Shown: positions 32,877-43,675 of the stretch, in pieces | Layout of the letters: each line of letters begins with the position of its first letter | How positions within the stretch are numbered: position 1 is the stretch's first letter | Assembly (NCBI GenBank): GCA_009667805.1 | Contig: CM019075.1 | Span: forward strand, 19,651,615 to 19,715,614 | Direction: 5' to 3' | DNA: 64,000 bases | From: Leptobrachium leishanense | Taxonomy: Eukaryota; Chordata; Amphibia; Anura; Megophryidae | Notes under the pieces: model-generated | Seen by the model: the letters and a program-made list of their open reading frames with translations, nothing else | The model's database searches: none | Told to the model about the DNA's origin: nothing | Position numbers and translations under genes: made by a program

Positions 32877-32924
32877 TAGGCTCCAAACATGATAACAATG
32901 CGTAAAGAAGACGCATGCACCTCA

Positions 32925-33640
32925 GTGTTTATACTTGGGGGCGAGACACCCCGATTTAACTCAGCAGGTGAAAGAGCGGTGTCTGTCAATATTTGTGCAC
33001 TAGATAACCTACATTTTGCTTCCCTTAAAAATATTAACGCTGACCGATAAAGACCGATAAAGACCATCTCGCCAACGGTATTTTTAGCCTGGGTAAAATG
33101 GATCTCTGCACCCCAATATTTTTAAACTGGGAACGGTAGACCTAGCGTGGGCGAGATCGATCTTTGCCCCAATATCGAGCATAGGAGAACTTCTACACTG
33201 TAATGGATGATTTACGCCAGGGCTGTCAAAGACCAGCTTCCCAAATGTTACTGAACAACTACCAAGATTCCTTGGTCATCTATTACATTGAAGGGATTAT
33301 GGGAATCGTAGGCATCAACACCTGGAAGGCCGTGAGTTTGATGGCGCTGATTTAGACCTTAGCAGTCTAACATATATTTTTTTATTAAGGTTTTCAAATA
33401 AACGGTCAGAAGGGAAACACAAAGTAAAATAGGGGGAGTAACAAAAAAAGGGCAGCCCGATATTTTAACACTGGGACAGATTAACCTCTGTACCCCGATA
33501 GCTTTAGGTGTGGGTGAAATAATCCTGTATACCGGTATAATCGCACTGAGATCGCGCCATTCTCTTTACCATGGATTATGTAGACCCTGCACCCCAATAT
33601 TTATATACTGAGTGACTTGGACTTCTACACTTCAGTGTGT
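32925..33640. repeat. Degenerate repeat, about 70 bp, CACCCCAATATTTTTAAACTGGG
   Basis: Similar words recur near 33107 (GCACCCCAATATTTTTAAAC), 33165 (TGCCCCAATATCGAGC), 33457 (CCCGATATTTTAACACTGGG), 33495 (TACCCCGATAGC) and 33588 (GCACCCCAATATTTATATAC), each followed by a GGT/GAC-AGAC segment. A hAT MITE lies inside. Confidence 0.5.
33218..33349. mobile_element. hAT MITE, CAGGGCTGTCAAA family
   Basis: The 132-bp element runs from CAGGGCTGTCAAAGACC to GTGAGTTTGATGGCGCTG. The flanks ATTTACGC and ATTTAGAC are a decayed 8-bp duplication (6 of 8). A short copy lies at 61528-61592. Confidence 0.68.
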
Positions 33641-34968
33641 TTTCATTGGATATGTGTGTGTATATATGTTTATAATTGTGGAAGACATTTACACATCCCA
33701 GCAATTCAGAGAAACGCTTTACAGAGCTCATGTGCTACATTCCACATATGCAGCAAGGAACTCTGGGTAGGGCATGCAAATGAAGTCTAATTTATGAAGC
33801 CTGATGTGGGAGGGATTTACTGGCCTGGTCACTGATCCGGACCCTATCCCTATCCTCAAGGCTTTCATTATGGCATCCCCCACCTCCTCTCCCTTCTCTA
33901 TATTCCTTTCCTTCCAGCTTCTCAAACGTTGGTAGGCCATGTAATTACGTGTCTGACCCGTACGACGTTGCCACACACCACTGACTTAACCGCTTTCAAT
34001 CCTTCCCTACCTTTTTATTAAACCACAGCTTTAGTCCCCTTAAAAATCATAGAAGATAGATCTCTGGACTCATCACTGAGAGACGTGGGCTGTGCATCTG
34101 ATCTCAATAAATACCAAAGACATGTCTAGAAGAACACTCAAAGTGGGAAACAGCACTGGTGGCCTTCGCTACGGTGTGTAGCCACTCAGGTCATATCAGT
34201 AGTTGTACGATGAGTAAGGTTTACCTTTCACCTCGATACGATTACACGATGTTGGACGGAGCTCCCACACCCAAATATGTCTATATACAGCAGGAGATAA
34301 AGCCATTATGCTCAAAATGAATATGACGGTATACAGGATATGCACAAATCTGGACAGGAGGTCAAATCGTAAACCTCATTCCTTTCGAAGGACAAAGTGT
34401 TGTTATATTTTCAAAATGGTGGCCGTAAATATCAAACCTATGATAATAATACTCTAGAAGGGTGAAGCTTGTTAGGATTTCACTTGGTCTTGGTGGGTTC
34501 CTGCTTAATCTGCTACCAGATACGTATAAAAATTTACATTCAGCTGGGGGTCTCTTCTGAGTTCTGACCCATATATGTGGAAGTTCTATTGACCCATATG
34601 GAAGTCTACGGTGTCTCCAGCATTCAGGCACAACTCGTCATAAGCGATAATACCATGAAGGCCGGGGGGGATATGAATTTGGCAGCTCGGCCTATAAAAG
34701 CTCCCTTTACTGTCACAGTTTTGCTTGGTTGTTGCTGTTTTTGTGTGACACGTTCGCATTCCTGTGGATCCTTTGACTTCATGCTTCTCTGACTTTGAGG
34801 TCTTTCCTTTCAGCAACTCTGCCTCCTGGATTAGCCTAGGGAACAAACAACCTTTGGGATTTCCCAGTATTGTACCTTGTTTGTACTGTGACTTATCATT
34901 CCAAAACGTCTTTACTCAATTACAGGTTTAACAGTAGGAGGTCCTGTTGGGTGTATCCGTTGTTTACT
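33641..34968. other. Unassigned stretch
   Basis: Only short frames without motifs. Words of the GGTGAAGCTTG and GGACAGG type do not form a family I recognise. Confidence 0.4.
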
Positions 34969-34976
34969 GTCTAAAG

Positions 34977-35158
34977 CAGTGTTTCCCAAACCTGTCCTCA
35001 GGACCCTCCGCCTCGCCAGGTTTGCCAGATATCTGAAGCACAACACAGGTGATATGATTTGCTGCTCGGTGATTGCAGGATTCAGTCTGCATTTCCTCAG
35101 GGTGATCTGCAAAATCTGGCCTGGTTAAGGGTCCTGAGGACAGGTTTGGGAAACACTG
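34977..35158. mobile_element. hAT MITE, CAGTGTTTCCCAAAC family, copy 1
   Basis: The 182-bp element has ends CAGTGTTTCCCAAACCTGTC and the inverted GACAGGTTTGGGAAACACTG. Flanks GTCTAAAG and GTCTAAAA are an 8-bp duplication with one difference. The inside word GATATGATTTGCTG, TCGGTGATTGCAGGATTCAG is shared with copy 2. Confidence 0.85.
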
Positions 35159-35628
35159 GTCTAAAAGAATGGCAGGTCCCACCACGTTTTCCTGCAAACC
35201 TCCAATATCAAATCTGCAGCCGCCGTGTTGGGCAAAAGATACAGATACAGATACTCTTGGGTTTCCTTCATATTACAGTGAACTGTACGTGCCACGGGAG
35301 AATAACATCCTCAAAGATGACGCTCATCAAACCGTAGAGTGAGGCGTGTCCAGGAAAAAAATGTCAGACGCGGCAACTCTACCTGCATACTGAGCTTCCT
35401 GACCCCCAAACTAATCTAGTTATTAGCGTGTGGAGATAGCCAAAGCCAATAGTAACCTTACCAAGGACATACATGTGAATTTGCTTGCCCAGGCTATCCC
35501 TGACATACAGGACTTGTGTGTTACAGCGAGGATACTCGAACATCTTGTGTGGGTCTATCTCACTGCCCAATGCATTGTGGAACTGGAGTAGCTTCCAAAA
35601 TGGTGGCCAACACAGGAAACTGTTTATC
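35159..35628. other. Unassigned stretch between two MITE copies
   Basis: Nothing recognisable; only small frames. Confidence 0.4.
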
Positions 35629-35636
35629 CTCTAACT

Positions 35637-35820
35637 CACTGGTTCCCAACCACGGTCCTCAAGTCCCCCCAACAGGTCAGGTTTTCCAGATAGCTTAAGC
35701 ACAGCACAGTTGACATGATTTGCTGTTCAGTGATTGCAGGATTCAGTCTGTATTTCCCCAAGGTGATCCTTAAAACCTGTCCTGTTAGGGGGACCTGGGG
35801 ACTAGGGTTGGGAACCACTG
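35637..35820. mobile_element. hAT MITE, CAGTGTTTCCCAAAC family, copy 2
   Basis: The 184-bp element is flanked by CTCTAACT on both sides (35629-35636, 35821-35828), an exact 8-bp duplication. Ends are CACTGGTTCCCAACC and GGTTGGGAACCACTG. It shares GACATGATTTGCTGTTCAGT and GATTGCAGGATTCAGTCTG with copy 1. Confidence 0.88.
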
Positions 35821-35986
35821 CTCTAACTAATTCACACAACCCTGATACCCTCAAATACATAAATTTTACCCGGTCTGTACACACGCACATGATCAACGTA
35901 CACTTAATTCACAATGGCACCACACTCACAAATACATTTATTTCCATGGAAACATTAACAGCAAATGCATCAGTCACACCGTACGG

Positions 35987-36460
35987 TAGGGAGGTGCGTT
36001 TCGGGTTTCGGAATTTCGGAATTTTCACGAAATTTCCCGATTCGTGTTTTCGGATGCGGCCGAATTTCCGAAAAATTTCAGATCCGAAATGTTTTCCGAG
36101 CCTAAACGAAATATTTTCGGATTTTTCGAATGGACTTGAAATGTGTCAAACGAGGAGAACAGATGTTCCGAAAAACGAAAATTTTCCGAAAAACGAAAAT
36201 TTTCCAAAAAAACGAAAATTTTGTAAAAACGAAAATTTTCTGAAAAACGAAAATTTTCCGAAATTACTAAAAGTCGATACAAAAACCGAGCACAGTGACA
36301 CGAAAATACGAAAAACGGTTGAAATTCCGAAAAAAAAATGTATCGGAAAAACGGGTCGAATCGAATCGAATCCAATCCGAAATCGGTCGAAACGAGCCGA
36401 ATCGAAAAGTTTTAAAAATCCGAAAAATCGAACCGAAAAAAAAATCGGTGCACAAGCCTA
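35987..36460. mobile_element. hAT MITE, TTCG-rich family, copy 2
   Basis: The 474-bp element begins TAGGGAGGTGCG and ends GGTGCACAAGCCTA. CCGTACGG lies on both sides (35979-35986, 36461-36468). The interior is made of GAAAATTTTCCGAAAAACG-type words, as in the element at 7355-7956. No transposase. Confidence 0.83.
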
Positions 36461-36468
36461 CCGTACGG

Positions 36469-36808
36469 AACAAATGCAAATAAACACATTCACACTGACA
36501 TAAAATCCACAAGTACATACACGTCAACACTAAACCCACAAAGACATTTATACACACCGACGCAACATACACAACTATTCAGTTTCATTTCTAGGAACGA
36601 CAAAGTCCACCAAAATAATATCCGCGCACACACCTCACTGCAGTTGCTCCTGTAGTTTTGGCCTAGGGCTGCCTTACGGATTGCATCCACTTCCTCCTGA
36701 ATGCATGATTAACCTCAGAGAGACCTGCTTAGCATCCAGAAGACTTAAATACTTTCGACTTATCTTCACCTCTAATTTGGAATCTCCTCTCTAGCGCAAT
36801 ACCAGGCT
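36469..36808. other. Unassigned stretch
   Basis: ACA/CAC-rich short sequence with no recognised feature before the L2 3' tail. Confidence 0.4.
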
Positions 36809-37017
36809 ATTTTATTATTATTCTTTATAAAGCGCCAGCATATTCTGCAGCGCTGTACAATAGGCACAGTATAAACAGGTTACAGTACATTGAACAACAT
36901 TTGACAAACAGTACAAGAGGGGATGAGGCCCTATTCCCGTAGGAACTCACAATCTGGGAGGGTTGGGGTTGGAAACAGGAGGAAAGGACTGTAAGGTGAG
37001 AGTGATTGATGGTTGTG

Positions 37018-38013
37018 TCAGTGAGTTGGGTGGTAGGCTTCCCTAAATAGGAATGTTTTAAGGGAGCGTTTGAAGGAAGAGAAGTTAGGGGAAAGTCTGA
37101 CAGTACGAGGGAGAGCGTTCCAGAGAGTGGGGGCTGTGCGTGAGAAATCCTGCAGTCTATCATGGGAAGAGGTGATGCGGGGAGAAGCTAGGCGCAGGTC
37201 ACTGTTTGACCTTAGGGAGCGGGCTGGGGTGTATTTGGTGATTAGTGAGGACAGGTAGTGGGGAGCTGAGTTAGTGAGGGTTTTGTAGGTAAGGATAAGG
37301 ATTTTGAACTTAATTCTGCAGTGGATGGGGAGCCAGTGAAGGGACTCGCAGAGGGGAGCGGCAGAGACAGAGCGGCGGGTGAGGTGAATTAGCCTGGCGG
37401 AGGCGTTCAGGATGGATTGTAGGGGGGAGAGGCGGGACAGAGGGAGGCCAGATAAGAGATTATTGCAATAGTCGAGTCGGGAGATTACCAGGGCATATAT
37501 GAGTTGTTTTGTGGTGACAGCGGTAAGAAATGCCCGAATTCTGGAAATATTACGCAATTCGTAGCGGCAGGAGGAGGAAAGCGACTGGATGTGGGGGATG
37601 AAGGAAAGAGCAGAGTCAAGTGTAACTCCAAGACAGCGAACTTGGTTTGATGGGGAGATGGTGATACCCTCCACCGTGATAGAGAAGTCAGGAGGTGGGG
37701 AGGCATTGGAGGGAGGAATAAGTAGGAGTTCAGTCTTTGACATGTTGATCTTTAGGTGGTGGGAGGCCATCCAGGAGGAGATGCCAGATAAACAGTCACT
37801 GACTTTGGAAAGGACAGGGGGAGAGAGATCAGGGGTAGAGAGGTAGATCTGAGTGTCATCAGCGTAGAGGTGGTAATTAAAGCCAAAGCTGTTGATGATT
37901 TTGCCCAGGGAGGAGGTGTAGATGGAAAAGAGCAGAGGACCAAGGACAGAGCCTTGAGGTACACCAACAGATAAAGGCAATGAAGTTAAGGAGGAGTTAC
38001 CAGCAAAGGACAC
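37018..38013 (-). pseudogene. L2 reverse transcriptase, C-terminal two thirds
   Basis: An open frame of 331 residues without an own start. It has [35 protein letters not shown] (catalytic YADD), [42 protein letters not shown] and [20 protein letters not shown], all hallmarks of L2. It ends [20 protein letters not shown] with LKTFLF, the usual C-terminus. It copies LINE RNA at the nicked target in active relatives. Confidence 0.9.
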
Positions 38014-38269
38014 AGAGAAGGACCTGTTGGATAAATAGGAGTCAACCCAAGCGAGTGCAGTGTCACAGAGACCAAGAGAGCTGAGGGTCTGCAGAAGGAG
38101 GGGGTGGTCAACAGTGTCAAAAGCAGCCGAGAGGTCAAGCAGGATGAGAATAGAATAGTGGACGTGTTTTTTAGCAGTTAGGAGGTCGTTGGTGACTTTG
38201 GTGAGGGCAGTTTCAGTTGAGTGTAGGGGACGGAAGCCAGATTGCAGGAGGTCAAGTAGGGAATTGGAT
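38014..38269 (-). pseudogene. L2 reverse transcriptase, middle part
   Basis: The minus strand continues the RT upstream of the YADD region, with the [14 protein letters not shown] and [20 protein letters not shown] segments readable. It is then cut by the solo LTR. Confidence 0.6.
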
Positions 38270-38810
38270 TGTCACGGTTCCCAGATCCCACCACGCAGTA
38301 CTTAACGCCCCACACTCCACAGAACCCAGAAGCTACCAACAGAGTAGCCGTGAAAGATCTAACTGTCTGGTCCTTAGAATTGGCCAGGTAAACTAGCTAG
38401 ACAGGGTTAACAACACAGGGAGTAGTCAGCCGAGCCAGAATCAGGAATACAGAGTTCAGAATGGTCAAATGGAATAGCCGGGTCGATATCAGAGCAGTAG
38501 CGTAGTACAAGAAAATGGTCTAGGGCAACAGAAGGAGAATAGTCAGAAACAAGCAGAGGTCAATAACGGGTTAATTCAATATAGCAGTCAGGTACAAGGA
38601 GCTCAGGTATGGATAACCACGACCTGGCAACTGCTGAGAATACACTGAGGGTTTTTAAAGACCTTCACCAGGCCACGCGCCCCACTCAAGCCGCGCCTCT
38701 TGCAACCACCTCCCGGCTTGTCTCCATTTAAACCGGGCTTTGGTCAGCGAGCAGCATCAGACATGCTGCCCTCAAGAACACAGGTAGGGCTGGAAGCTCC
38801 CAACGTTACA
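38270..38810 (-). mobile_element. Solo LTR inside the L2, 5-bp target duplication
   Basis: TGGAT lies on both sides (38265-38269, 38811-38815). The element has ends TGTCACGGTTCCC and CAACGTTACA, so TG...CA in either orientation. The minus reading has CTG/CCT-rich sequence like Gypsy-type LTRs. It interrupts the L2 frame and is therefore younger than the L2. Confidence 0.8.
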
Positions 38811-38815
38811 TGGAT

Positions 38816-40105
38816 GACAGGAAGAGGGAGAGGCGGTTGAAGACTAGTTTTTCTAGGAGCTTAGATGTGAAGGGAAGCAGGGATACAGGGCGGTAGTTGG
38901 ATGGAGAGTTGGGATCGAGGGATGGTTTCTTTAGTAAAGGGGTAACTAGCGCATGTTTGAAGGCGGAAGGGAAGGAGCCGGTGGAGAGAGATAGGTTGAA
39001 GATGTGTGTGAGAGCAGGGGTGAGGGTGGAGGAGAAGACGGGAGGAATTAGATGTGAGGGAATGGGGTCGAGCGGGCATGTGAGGAGGACAATAAGGAAT
39101 TGACTTCCTCATCAGTGGCTGGGAGGAAGCGACAGAGGGGATCTCTGGGAGTGGAGGTGGCAGATAACTATCTTGTGTTGGGATGTTGCTTCTGATAGTT
39201 AGAGTTTTACTGAGGAAGTAGTCTGCCAGCGTAGATATAATAGATGAGAAGAAGGATTGTTTGGCCAAGTGGAATGCAGCGGTGTATGACCGGAGAATAA
39301 ACTTGAAGTGAACAAAATCAGCTTCAGAGCGGGATTTCCTCCAGGCACGCTCTGCAGTGCGGGAGCATCTTTGCAGATAGCGTGTCTGGAGGGTGTGCCA
39401 GGACTGAAGCTGGCGGCGTGGGGCCTTACAGAGTCGAAGAGGAGCAAGAGTGTCTAGAGCAGAGATAAGCGTAGTGTTGTAGTGATTAGAGGCAGCATCA
39501 GGGCAGGTGAAGGATGAGGTGGTGAAGTAGATTGGAGAATTGATGGGGGTCCACAGCATGTAGATTTCTGCAAGTGTGTGTGTGTGTGGGGGAGCAGGGT
39601 GTTTAGGAAGTCCAGAGATGGGTTGAAAGAGAGAAGGTGGTGGTCAGAGATGGGGAAAGGGCGACAGGTGAACTCAGAAATGGAGCAGAGGTTGGAAAAG
39701 ACAAGGTCAATAGCGTGACCATCGCGGTGGGTAGGGAGGAGAGAGGATTGCGTGAGTCCAAGGGAGGATGTGAGTGAAAGAAGTTTGGAGGCAGCAGGGG
39801 CAGAAGGATCATCAATGGGAATGTTGAAGTCCCCGAGAACTAGGCATGGAAGACTAGAAGACAGGAAGTGAGAAAGCCAGGTGGCAAAGTGGTCAAAGAA
39901 CTGGGAGGTTGGTCCCGGTGGGCGGTAGATGACTGCCACCCTGAGAGCCAGGGGTGAGAACAGGCGGATGCAGTGTGTCTCGGAGGAGAAGGAGAGGGAT
40001 GGGGGTGGAGGGAGATGCTGGTAGGTGCAGGTGGGAGAGAGCAGGCTATAAAGGTCTTCTCCGCAATCTCGGCCTGAGTTTTGACCTTAGTTACACCTTT
40101 TATCA
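38816..40105 (-). pseudogene. L2 endonuclease and N-terminal RT part (frameshifted)
   Basis: 39454-39939 reads VIYRPPGPTSQFFDHF, LVLGDFNIPIDDPS (catalytic GDFN), DGHAIDLVFSN and FPISDHHLLSF (SDH motif). 38861-39559 continues with WHTLQTRYLQRCSRTAERAW and LAKQSFFSSIISTLAD in the linker to the RT. Several frames are needed, so it is dead. An upstream piece (39840-40106) has EIAEKTFIACSLPPAP-like sequence. Confidence 0.82.
39572..39588. repeat. GT microsatellite within the L2
   Basis: Short GT run that disrupts the endonuclease frame near the domain end. Confidence 0.8.
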
Positions 40106-40366
40106 TACCGTTTGGAATTAGTATCTTAATCTCCCAGCATTTAATTCTGATTGTGTTTTGATTTTTTTTTCTCTCTCAAGACCCATTTAACCTCACCCTG
40201 GATGGCTTCATTATTCATTGTGTGCCTTTTCTGCTAAAATCAATTCCCACCCCTCAAAGGCAACCCCCCCCCTCGCCGGTCACTATGACTGGCTGCTTCA
40301 TTTTGTTAGAGAATCTCTGCGTTTAAATTTTCTTTGTCCTTATTACATATATGTATATATATCATT
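40106..40366. other. Unassigned stretch
   Basis: AT-rich with a few C and T runs; nothing recognisable. Confidence 0.4.
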
Positions 40367-40370
40367 TTAA

Positions 40371-40968
40371 CCTCTTCACTGCTGAGCCATTTCACCCCTG
40401 AGTGCCCAATTAATTTTGACGAGGCTCTGGCCTTTTCAACGATATCAAACATGACCTTCTAGCCTCCATTGATTGGGAGATAAGGGGTTCCTTTGGACCC
40501 TCGTATCATCTACCATAGAGAATACTCTGCACGACTAGGGGGGATTCGCTTTCTGACGTCAACGTGTGCATGCTGATTGGTGCTGGATCTTGGTACTGGC
40601 AGGTAAAGATTAAGAGGGGTGTAGCTGGAAAGGTCAGACTGACCTTTCCAGCGATGCCTTACTTATACCTCTACTTCTTACTGATGTGGAGATAGAGGGG
40701 TCCAAATAAACTCCACACTCCCCTTCAGGCACTCTGCCAGGGGATGCCTAAAAATGACATCACACTCCAGTGCGATGATGTCAGTGCTCCAGCAGGGGTC
40801 CTATGGGACGTCTGACTTCAAGGAAGTCAGCCCACCACGAGATCTCGACTGGAGAGGTAAATATTACCCGCTTGGCTGCTGAATCCCCATGACGTCTGGG
40901 GGGAACATCCTCCACATATAGCGGTGAAGCCCCATGACTTTCACCACACGTCACCCGCAGCCAAGGGG
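40371..40968. mobile_element. piggyBac-like MITE flanked by TTAA
   Basis: The ends CCTCTTCACTGCTGAG and its partner (CCCCTTGGCTGCGGGT on the other strand) are imperfect inverted repeats, and both abut TTAA (40367-40370, 40969-40972). TTAA is the fixed target of piggyBac transposases. The 598-bp interior codes nothing recognisable. Confidence 0.68.
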
Positions 40969-41089
40969 TTAAGAAGCAAAAAGGTGTAAAGTATATGTTT
41001 TTTGTTTTCTTGGTTTGTTTTTCATCCAAACCTTTGTGGATACACATTCAAAAAGTTACTCTTTTTAAAATAAAATAAAACAAAATGAA

Positions 41090-41688
41090 TAATGTGGAGA
41101 AGCCGTTTTTCGTTGAGTTTTAATGTGGATAAGTGCAAGATAATGCACCTGGGACGTAAAAACCCAAGGGCTGAATATAGAATATTTGATACAGTCCTAA
41201 CCTCAACATCTGAGGGTTGGGATTTAGGGGTTATTATTTCAGAGGATCTAAGGGTAAGTAGTCAATGTAATAGAGCAGCAGGAAATGCTGGCAGAATGCT
41301 TGGTTGTGTAGGGAGAGGTATTAGCAGTAGGAAAAGGGAAGTGCTCATGCCACTGTACAGAGCACTGGTGAGACCTCACTTTGAGTACTGTGTGCAGTAC
41401 TGGAGACCGTATCTCCAGAAGGATATAGACATCTTGGAGAGAGTTCAGAGAAGGGCTACTAAAATGGTGTACGGCTTGAAGGAGAAAAGTTACCAGGAAA
41501 GACTTAATGATCTTAACATGTACAGCTTGGAAAAAAGACGAGACAGAGGAGATATGATAGAAACATTTAAATACGTAAAGGGAATCCACAAGGTAGAGGA
41601 AGGGAGTATATTTAAACGGAAACAAAGTAGCAAAACAAGAGGACATAGTCTTAGATTAGAGGGGCAAAGGTTTAAAAGTAACATCAGA
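41090..41688 (+). mobile_element. CR1 LINE, left part, interrupted by an L1
   Basis: 5' truncated in the reverse transcriptase. The frame 41092-41733 shows SFNVDKCKIMHLGRKNP, GWDLGVIISEDL, MPLYRALVRPHFEYCVQYWR, DIDILERVQRRATKMV and NMYSLEKRRDRGDMIETFKY, the conserved CR1 C-terminal region. Its last residues run into the L1. The rest of the CR1 is at 47811-48020. The 16 bp at 41673-41688 are the left copy of the L1 target duplication. Confidence 0.92.
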
Positions 41689-41784
41689 GGGGCGTGGCCG
41701 GGACGTCCAGGAAGATGGCCGCTTGACTGGTGAGCTCCGCTGAGCGCGCTACATATACCCCTATTCCGCTGCACATACGCACCC

Positions 41785-42840
41785 ATGGGTAAAGCCAAGA
41801 AACCCCCACACACTCCAGGCCCCCCAGAGAACATTGGGAATCAGCAGACTGGATCCATCAGGCCGTTTTTAGCACCTCTTCTGACCGCTGAAAACGCTGA
41901 CCCGGAATCCAAGATGGCCGCCGCCTCATGCTCCTCAGTCTCCAGCTCTCCAACACACTCGGTGAGTGCCTGGGACCCCCCAAATGACCTTCGCCAGCTT
42001 CTACAATACCTCCCCAGTAAAGAGGACTTAGCCATGGCCACCACTGAATTGGGAGCTTCTCTCCTCTCAGAAATCCGCGCGCTGCGCACTGATCTTGGCG
42101 GCATTCAAACCAGGCTGCAGCACATGGAGGTGACGCAGGAACAACAGTCTGCCACGTTAGTGCCCACTCCGCTGCAATCACCACACAGCGCTCAGCCCTA
42201 CAAATGATGGCGCGTCATTTGGAAGATGTGGAGAACAGGAATCGCCGGAATAATATCAGGGTTCGTGGTCTCCCGGAGATAGAGAATACGCAGGAGGAAT
42301 TAAAAAGCACGCTTATTGCTTTATTTAATGATGTCCTGGGAAGGGATCCTGACACAGTTATTGAACTGGAACGTTATCACAGGGCACTGAGACCGAAGGG
42401 CCACCTGACGCCCCCCACGTGATGTGATCTGCTGCCTTCTGCTCTACCCGCTGAAAGACTCCATACTGGCAGCGGCCCGTGGCTCTCGCACCATCGATTT
42501 CGCGGGGGCTAAGATCTCACTATTCCAAGATCTCTCGCCTGCTACATTGCAGTCCAGAAGAATGCTACGTCCGCTCACGGCTGCCTTGCAGGACATGAAA
42601 ATTCAATATAAGTGGCTCTTTCCCTTTGGCCTCCAAATCCGCACGCCGTCGGGACCTCTTAGCCTTCGTAGCGAATTGGATCTCCCACTGTTCCTGGAGG
42701 AACTCTCACTTCCACCGGACACACTCCCGGCTTGGCCAGACCTGGCACTGCTGTACATGCCGCCAGAACAGGCTCCGCAACGCCCGCGACGATCCCGCCG
42801 CAGACGCCGTTCCTCCTCCTCGCAAGCACGGGTGACCTGA
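41785..42840 (+). pseudogene. L1 ORF1 protein (two frameshifts)
   Basis: Three frames in series. The first (41785-42207) has a Pro/Ser-rich head and a heptad-rich segment (SLLSEIRALRTDLGG, IQTRLQHMEVTQEQ) likely to be the coiled coil. The second (42204-42422) starts the RRM with RHLEDVENRNRRNNIRVRGL. The third (42424-42840) has KDSILAAARGSRTIDFAGAK, LFQDLSPATLQSRRMLRPLT and KWLFPFGL of the C-terminal domain, ending in a basic tail. The order equals L1 ORF1p, an RNA chaperone. Frameshifts lie near 42180 and 42415. Confidence 0.87.
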
Positions 42841-43675
42841 ACTGGCCTCCACCGGTCTCGCCTGGGTTGCACGGGGCCCTCCGGACCTCTCCCGACACTG
42901 TGGAAGCTGCCCCCAACTGGCACCGGCGCCTCTCCGACCTGAAGACCTTGACAACGACGACGTCAGTATCCTTTTTATATGCTCCTTGCCCTGCGAGACC
43001 CCCCTTTTCTCTGGGTCCCCCGACCTGAGGTGGGCCTGACGGCCTAAGCCGCTTCTCAGGATAATTTATGTGACACAACTGGAGGCAAGGCTCCTACTCG
43101 GCCCTGAACTTCCGACGGCCTGCTCATATTGTTTAAGGTCTGAAACACTACAAGTTTCAATGCACCTCAGGGGCGGCTTGAATGAGCTGTTCTCTTTTTC
43201 TTTCTCTTTTTCCTGGAGTACACCCGTGTACTTATCTGTTCTGGGGGCTGCGCGTTCAGCGTCTCCTATGTGCTTTTTGATTTTTCTTATTGAATTTTTT
43301 TTTTGGAAATTTATTACTTATTATACTTCGCTGTCTTTTTAATAGCTGTTGCTAAAATTACACCCAGAAATTACCGTTATATTATTTGACCTTCACTGTT
43401 GATTGTCCCGTGCTGGGTAACCCCCACGAGTCAGTGCCTCCACAGAGTGATTGGTGGTGTCCGCACCCCCCTCTGTGGCCTGGGACTCTCCCGCGCTCAA
43501 TCAGTGACGCGGTGAGCTGTCCTATTAGGCACGTGCTCCCTGTGTATATATTTGTACCATTATAATTGGTTGTTAGTTTTTACCCCCCTGTACCTGGTCT
43601 GCCCTATTGGGCGCTTCCCCTTACCCCCCCCCCTCCCAGGTCTCCCTGCATCAATAACCTCCGCACCAATCTGAC
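42841..43675 (+). other. L1 spacer between ORF1 and ORF2
   Basis: No conserved frame. Pyrimidine-rich patches (43190-43215, 43625-43640). Unusually long for an L1 inter-ORF region. Confidence 0.55.

Larger units (their letters stand above)
36809..40105 (-). mobile_element. L2 LINE, minus strand, split by a solo LTR
   Basis: The 3' end is at the low coordinate: an (ATT)n tail followed by CTTTATAAAGCGCCAGCATA, the conserved L2 terminal segment. Going up the coordinates come reverse transcriptase and endonuclease. The 5' end is cut inside the endonuclease near 40105. A 541-bp solo LTR interrupts the RT at 38270-38810. Frameshifts are present. Confidence 0.9.
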
